Shown here: positions 59,671 through 64,000 of the stretch, piece by piece
How positions within the stretch are numbered: the stretch's first letter is position 1
Layout: each line of letters starts with the position of its first letter
From: Doryteuthis pealeii
Lineage: Eukaryota; Mollusca; Cephalopoda; Myopsida; Loliginidae
Direction of reading: 5' to 3'
DNA: 64,000 bases
Assembly (NCBI GenBank): GCA_023376005.1
Contig: CM042145.1
Span: 66,148,974-66,212,973 of the forward strand
The notes under the pieces: model-generated
What the model was told of the DNA's origin: nothing
What the model saw: only the letters and a program-made list of their open reading frames with translations
Databases searched by the model: none
Made by a program: the position numbers and the translations under genes

Positions 59671-60760
59671 GAGGAATTCATTTTCTGCTACTCCAACATT
59701 TTCTATTGGGACAATTTGCTTTTAAGTGTCCCTCTTGTCCACATATCCAACATTTTAGCCTACTGCGTCTTTTCACCAGGGCCACCCTCCCTCTTATTCT
59801 TGGGGCGGCCCTTGGACATTTCCCGAATTCAAATGTCCAGCCTCCTGCGCATCTGGCTTTCTAGATCTAGGGCCCTCTCGAAGGACTCTCTCCCTCCTAG
59901 GCTCCCTATCTCTTTTTCTCGAGGGGCAGTCTATTGACATGTGTCCCTCACCTCTACAGTTCCAACACACAAATGTTGGGTTAATCTGTAATTCTTTCTT
60001 TTGAGAAGGTACCCGCCAACCGTATCCTATATCAAATACTTTCCCTTTCAGGTCGGCCTGTCTGGCCCAATCCTCACGTCTCCCATCCCTCTTAATTGGC
60101 TTTCTAACCATCTTCGGGGCCCCGCCACTGCTCCGAATTCCTGTTCTGAACTGGCGCTTATGTAGTTCTATGCGTAACAGTTCTGACTCCGTAGCACTAG
60201 CAGCGACTACAGCTTCAGATACCATTCTGGGTCTGATCCGGAGGACGTCTCTCTTAATTTCTTCATTCTTAAGGGTGTCCACAAAAAAGTTTGCCGACTG
60301 GGCCCTCACCACTGCATTATTTCTTAGTGGTCCCTCGGAAATACTATTGAGGCCAATCTCTCTATCCTTTCACCTAACTCGGCGAGAGTTTCTTTTTCGC
60401 CCTGTATCACCTGGCCTAAGTCGCACATAGCCTCCACTGCAGAATGCTCTCCAGCATACTTGTCCTCTAAGCTATGCTTTAATTCGTCCCAGGTAATTCC
60501 TGGGTTATCTAAGTACAGGCCTTTTATGAATTTAGACACTGATCCCGGTGCGGCATCATAAGCTAACATCACCAGCTCACAATCTCCTAATCCATATATC
60601 AGGCGCTTCTTTTGTATAGTCTGTAGCCATTCATGCAGATCTAAAGCCTCACCCCTATAAGGAGGTATTTTCATCCCTCCTACCAAGCTCCTGAACTCCT
60701 TAGTTATCTCTCCTACGTCATCCCCGATTATACTAGTGGTCTTGGGATCTTGCCTAGCTA
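59671..60760 (-). pseudogene. Gypsy gag (zinc-knuckle type), most complete copy
   Basis: Retroelement structural protein. The minus strand begins near 60760, TRQDPKTTSIIGDDVGEI-like. Then comes VGGMKIPPYRGEALDLHEWL, QTIQKKRLIYGLGDCELVML, DNPGITWDELKHSLEDKYAG, LAELGERIERLAS (capsid part, 60686-60324). After a shift: QSANFFVDTLKNEEIKRDVL, RIRPRMVSEAVVAASATESE, LKGKVFDIGYGWRVPSQKKE, CWNCRGEGHMSIDCPSRKRD (first knuckle), ending with NVQGPPQE. A second knuckle lies further left (59770-59720). One frameshift near 60315 separates capsid from nucleocapsid. The leader and LTR follow on the right in normal order. Confidence 0.8.
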
Positions 60761-60911
60761 TCGTAATTGAAAATCAATAAATCAATAAGATACAAAGAAC
60801 AATGTCTCGACAGACGTGCAACAACAAACGAGATAAACCAAACAAAAGAGTGTCCTACCTGGTCAGTTGAGTTGTCTGCTTGTCTTAGTGAAGTTGCTGT
60901 TGGTTCTTTTG
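60761..60911 (-). mobile_element. Gypsy leader between LTR and gag
   Basis: Matches 28790-28925 (CGACAGACGTGCAACAACAA, GTGTCCTACCTGGTCAGT). The minus strand begins AAAAGAACCAACAGCAACTT directly at the LTR end. I cannot match a known primer tRNA with confidence. Confidence 0.55.
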
Positions 60912-61786
60912 TCCTTCCAGTCAGAGTTCGTGTCAAAGTTTGTGACAAAAAGTTTGTGTCAGAATTTGTGACGAAAGTTCGTGATACAGTACGACCCACT
61001 GTGGTTTAAACAGGGTCTTATCCTGGTACTAACGGCACCAAATATAAGCCTTAACCAGTAGGGCCTCTGATTACGATGGAGACCCCAATTAGCCAATCAG
61101 TGTATACACCAATTAACCAATAAACTGTAGAGCTGTTCCACCTCATGTTGCTGGTTTCTCTTTAGGGATGCAACCCTACACCCTTCCAACTCCACGTTGT
61201 GAATTTTTAAATAGTGAGAAAGGTGAAAGTCACTGCTGGAAAAGGGTTACATGAATTAATACTTCAACGAGTTCTTTAAAGTTGAAAATGCTTTTATATA
61301 CAACCAAAGTCTGTACAAAGTTTACGCAGGAAAATGTTCAAGTCAGGGAAGTGACACTCTAGACTGGTTCAAGGACAGGAGTTGGGCAGTTCTATCGGAG
61401 TTGGCTTCTTTCAGACGACGACGCGTCTCATGGCAACAGGATCTCTGGGTAGCATGCTGGCAAAGTGCAGCAAGTCTCAAAATCGGCTTAAGTAATAGTT
61501 ACCCAAATACAACTTAATTCCTTTTTTCAATTTTTTTGACAGTCCATTTGTGAAGGGGCCATATGGTTTCCTAGGCTTGAATTTCTATTTACTGAAAAAT
61601 ATACATTACTTGATAAAAGTCAGACAAAGCGTCTCTTTTCCAAAAACAAAATCTTAACGTCTCTTTTCAAAAAAAAAAAAACAATCTTATATTATTTTAG
61701 AACATTGGTGTCTCCAGTATCAGGAGATATCAACCCCTTAATGACTACAGGATAAGGATTAACCCCCTAATGTCCATAGTGTCACA
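60912..61786 (-). mobile_element. LTR, family L1, 5' LTR of the gypsy gag element
   Basis: The minus strand begins TGTGACACTATGGACATTAG at 61786 and ends at about 60912 (ACTCTGACTGGAAGGACA). Compared with 1649-2868 it has internal deletions in the middle. Near the 3' end it has a short tandem tract of TTTGTGAC/TTCGTGAC-like units (60930-60990). It precedes leader and gag in the right order, so it defines family L1 as the LTR of the zinc-knuckle gypsy element. Confidence 0.8.
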
Positions 61787-63670
61787 TTTTAAATTTAATA
61801 CAAATTGAATTAAATTCATTTAAGTAGAATTTATATTAGATATTTGGAGACTAATTTCTAAAATGAATGTTTTGACAATTCTTCATTATAAAAAGAATTG
61901 TTACAAAATTTGAAATAACCAAAAAATTAATATTTAGAAGGTATGAGAGAAGGTATTTAATTAGGTGTTAATTTTAAGTTTACTATTTTTGAAAGGAAAA
62001 TGAAATAAAAGAACTTACCTTTTGAAATAAAGTCTTCAATGAATGAATTGAAATAAAATTAAAAAAATGTAAGAAAAAATAACACAACTGCAACATGTTA
62101 AAGTAAGTTTATAACTGAAATCAGAAATCTCTTTGCATTAATTCAGAAAAGGAGAGAATTCAGTCAGTTTTGTGACCTATAGATGAAAATGAAGTAACAA
62201 TAGTAAAAGTTTTTAATTTATATCAAATATATTAAAAATCTCAGAAAATATGTTGTCCAGAATTGACAATTTTTTTAACTTACAGTTTTGAATAGATTAC
62301 ATAGAGGTCTATCTCAGAATGCAGTTTAAAATTGACTTTGAAATTTTCAAGTGAATAACAATAGGCCAATTAAATTGGAGAAAAAATTTTTTTTTTTCTC
62401 TTATCAATTCAAATAAAAATATTGTTTTTAAAAGTACAAAAAAAAAAGACATGCTACAAAAATTAGTTTTTGAGTTTTTAGGAAATAACTTTTAAATTTT
62501 TTTTTTTTTTTTTTTTTTTTTTTCGAATGATTGAAGGTCAAAATCCGCCATACATTCTGAATTGATAAAAAAAAAGTTTTTCTTTTTTTTTTTTTTTTTT
62601 TAAATATAAAATAAGCTATTCATTATAAAATTAAATTGTTGAATAATAATTTGGTGAAAATTTCATTAAAATTCAACAATTCCCTGATTTTTGGTAATTG
62701 TTCTAAAATTAATAAATTTTTAAAAAATGATCTCCCTTGGTGATTTTTGGACAGTGCTACATATAACTGTAATGAAAATAAACAACAAAATAAAGTAGAA
62801 CCCTTAGGAAACTTTATTCAGTTTGAAAACAGATTTCAAAACCTACTAACACCACAAATAGCATAACAAATATATACACACAAAAAGGGAGATAATTCAG
62901 TTTAACCAGGGACAATACTTAACTAGTTATTAAAGTTAATCCTACTTAGCATTTGTAAAATATTCATTGAATAATTTCTTCAAACAGAAAGTGACTTGAC
63001 ATTGAGGAGCAGAAATTGTTGTAATTGTCAGCCATTTAAGCAAGTATAAACACATTAAATTATATTGGTAATTTTGAGGCAAATCTATCTCGCCAAAACA
63101 TTCATATAAACATTCTTAATAAATAAGATGCTAACCAATATTAAATAATGATTATTTAATAACCTTTGAGAATATAATATAAATAACTATGGGAATTGTG
63201 GCAGTTGTGGTGACGTAGTTTTGGTTACAGACAGATGCACAATCTCTTATAATAATAGAACATTTCAATATAATGAATATCTAAAAAGAGAAAAATGTGA
63301 CATGATGAAAATGATTTGTGAGAAGTGAAATAATAGAAAAAAAAAAAGAAAAAAAAAAGAATGGTTTAATTTAAAAGATGAAGTGAGGTGGGTGGGTATT
63401 CTTTTTCTTTCTTTTTTTTTACCCAATATTTCCATTTTAAAAAAAAAAAACCTTTGTTTTTAATCAACTGATGCCATTCACTTGTTGAATTTTTGTCTTT
63501 CAAATTTTATTTAATAATTTTAATAATTGAATATTAAAAAAAATAAAGAATTTTATTGTATATAAGAATAAAAGAAAAATCTGTTTAGTGTTTTTTCCAC
63601 AAAATAAATCTGTATTTATTGTAATAAAATTTTGTTGAATATTTTTCTTGTCTTTTTGTTTCATTTTATT

Positions 63671-63707
<37 letters not shown>

Positions 63708-63776
63708 CTTTTTGCAATTGAAAAATCTCTATCCTTGGAATTCATTTTGAAAATTTTAAGTATCATAAAAAAATGT

Positions 63777-63811
<35 letters not shown>

Positions 63812-63846
63812 TTTATGCCACACAAATGCTGGACTGCCCTGTTGGT
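61787..63846. other. AT-rich region without a recognised gene
   Basis: Contains T-runs at 62497-62523, 63677-63707 and 63780-63810, and A-rich tracts near 63340. 62560-62730 resembles 13120-13260. 62880-62900 has AAAGGGAGATAATTC, a word I associate with molluscan repeats. 63160-63260 resembles the interior of the foldback element (16220-16330). Minus- or plus-strand frames here are homopolymer artefacts. Confidence 0.45.
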
Positions 63847-64000
63847 GGGGTGTTAGCATACACTGACTGCACCTCTGCAAGGGGGTAAGACTCCCCCAAA
63901 TGGGGCCACCTGTTGGCTGTGAGTGGCGACCTATGATGCTTAAGGATAGAACCCAGGTGGTTGAGCAGTCCATGACTTGCAATACTCCACTTTGGCCTTT
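63847..64000 (+). repeat. Interspersed repeat family R3, copy c, cut by the window end
   Basis: Same order as 5583-5740: TGACTGCACCTCTGC, GGGGCCACCTGTTGGCTGTG, GGTTGAGCAGTCCATGACTT, then CAATACTCCACTTTGGCC. Continues beyond the window. Confidence 0.8.

Noticed and set aside
63500..63982. Minus-strand frame of 160 codons near the window end
   Set aside because: It consists mainly of lysine runs from two poly-T tracts and overlaps the R3 repeat; no domain.

Overview
This is eukaryotic, animal-type DNA. It is AT-rich, has long poly-T and (TA)n runs, carries one intron-containing gene and is otherwise filled with transposable elements (TEs). The mix of gypsy-type LTR retroelements, Helitron, piggyBac, Merlin, Tc1/mariner, non-LTR elements with a restriction-like endonuclease, tRNA-derived SINEs and hammerhead-like motifs fits an invertebrate, perhaps a mollusc or another lophotrochozoan. 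That assignment is an inference from general style, not a proof. No bacterial operon, rRNA, CRISPR array or intact virus is visible.

0-19 kb: a host gene on the + strand. Exon-like blocks lie at 4295-4404, 6525-6677, 10420-10551, 13713-13815 and 16611-18008, with canonical AG and GT borders where tested. Together they suggest a nuclear protein with an N-terminal Gln-rich piece, a GATA-like zinc finger (CxxC...CNAC) and a long Ser/Thr/Pro/Gln-rich tail. Several neighbouring blocks do not join in phase, so small exons are probably missing from my list. The introns hold SINEs, foldback MITEs, a solo LTR with a clean target-site duplication, a 1.0 kb tandem duplication and a 960-bp foldback element with a perfect 8-bp target duplication.

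19-62 kb: a nested TE graveyard, mostly read on the minus strand. Left to right: a gypsy element 5' half (gag, tRNA-Leu-type primer site, short LTR); LINE reverse-transcriptase scraps; a Helitron Rep gene split by a solo LTR; gypsy RT and gag pieces; a SCAN-like gag split by a solo LTR next to a tRNA-Pro-type primer site; a 41-bp minisatellite; a 3.1 kb duplicon (copy A) with gypsy RNase H/integrase remnants, hammerhead-like motifs and an inserted intact mariner-like transposon; a non-LTR element C-terminus; a gypsy RT piece; a piggyBac gene split by a solo LTR; a Merlin/ISXO2-like transposase; 124-bp tandem arrays; a gypsy RT/RNase H; a Tc1 element; the minisatellite again; copy B of the duplicon, without the mariner; and finally rearranged gypsy gag-protease-RT pieces ending in a long LTR.

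62-64 kb: AT-rich sequence and one more copy of a short interspersed repeat that also occurs at 4.5-6.0 kb.

The most notable signals are: (1) hammerhead-ribozyme-like folds in the duplicon; (2) the paralogous empty site that dates the mariner insertion; (3) a retrocopied gag zinc-knuckle fragment with an A-rich 3' end and 15-bp target duplication embedded in an RNase H frame; (4) one family of about 500-bp solo LTRs repeatedly interrupting other TEs' genes; (5) a 126+104-bp higher-order tandem repeat inside a former coding frame; and (6) the 41-bp minisatellite present at three TE loci.
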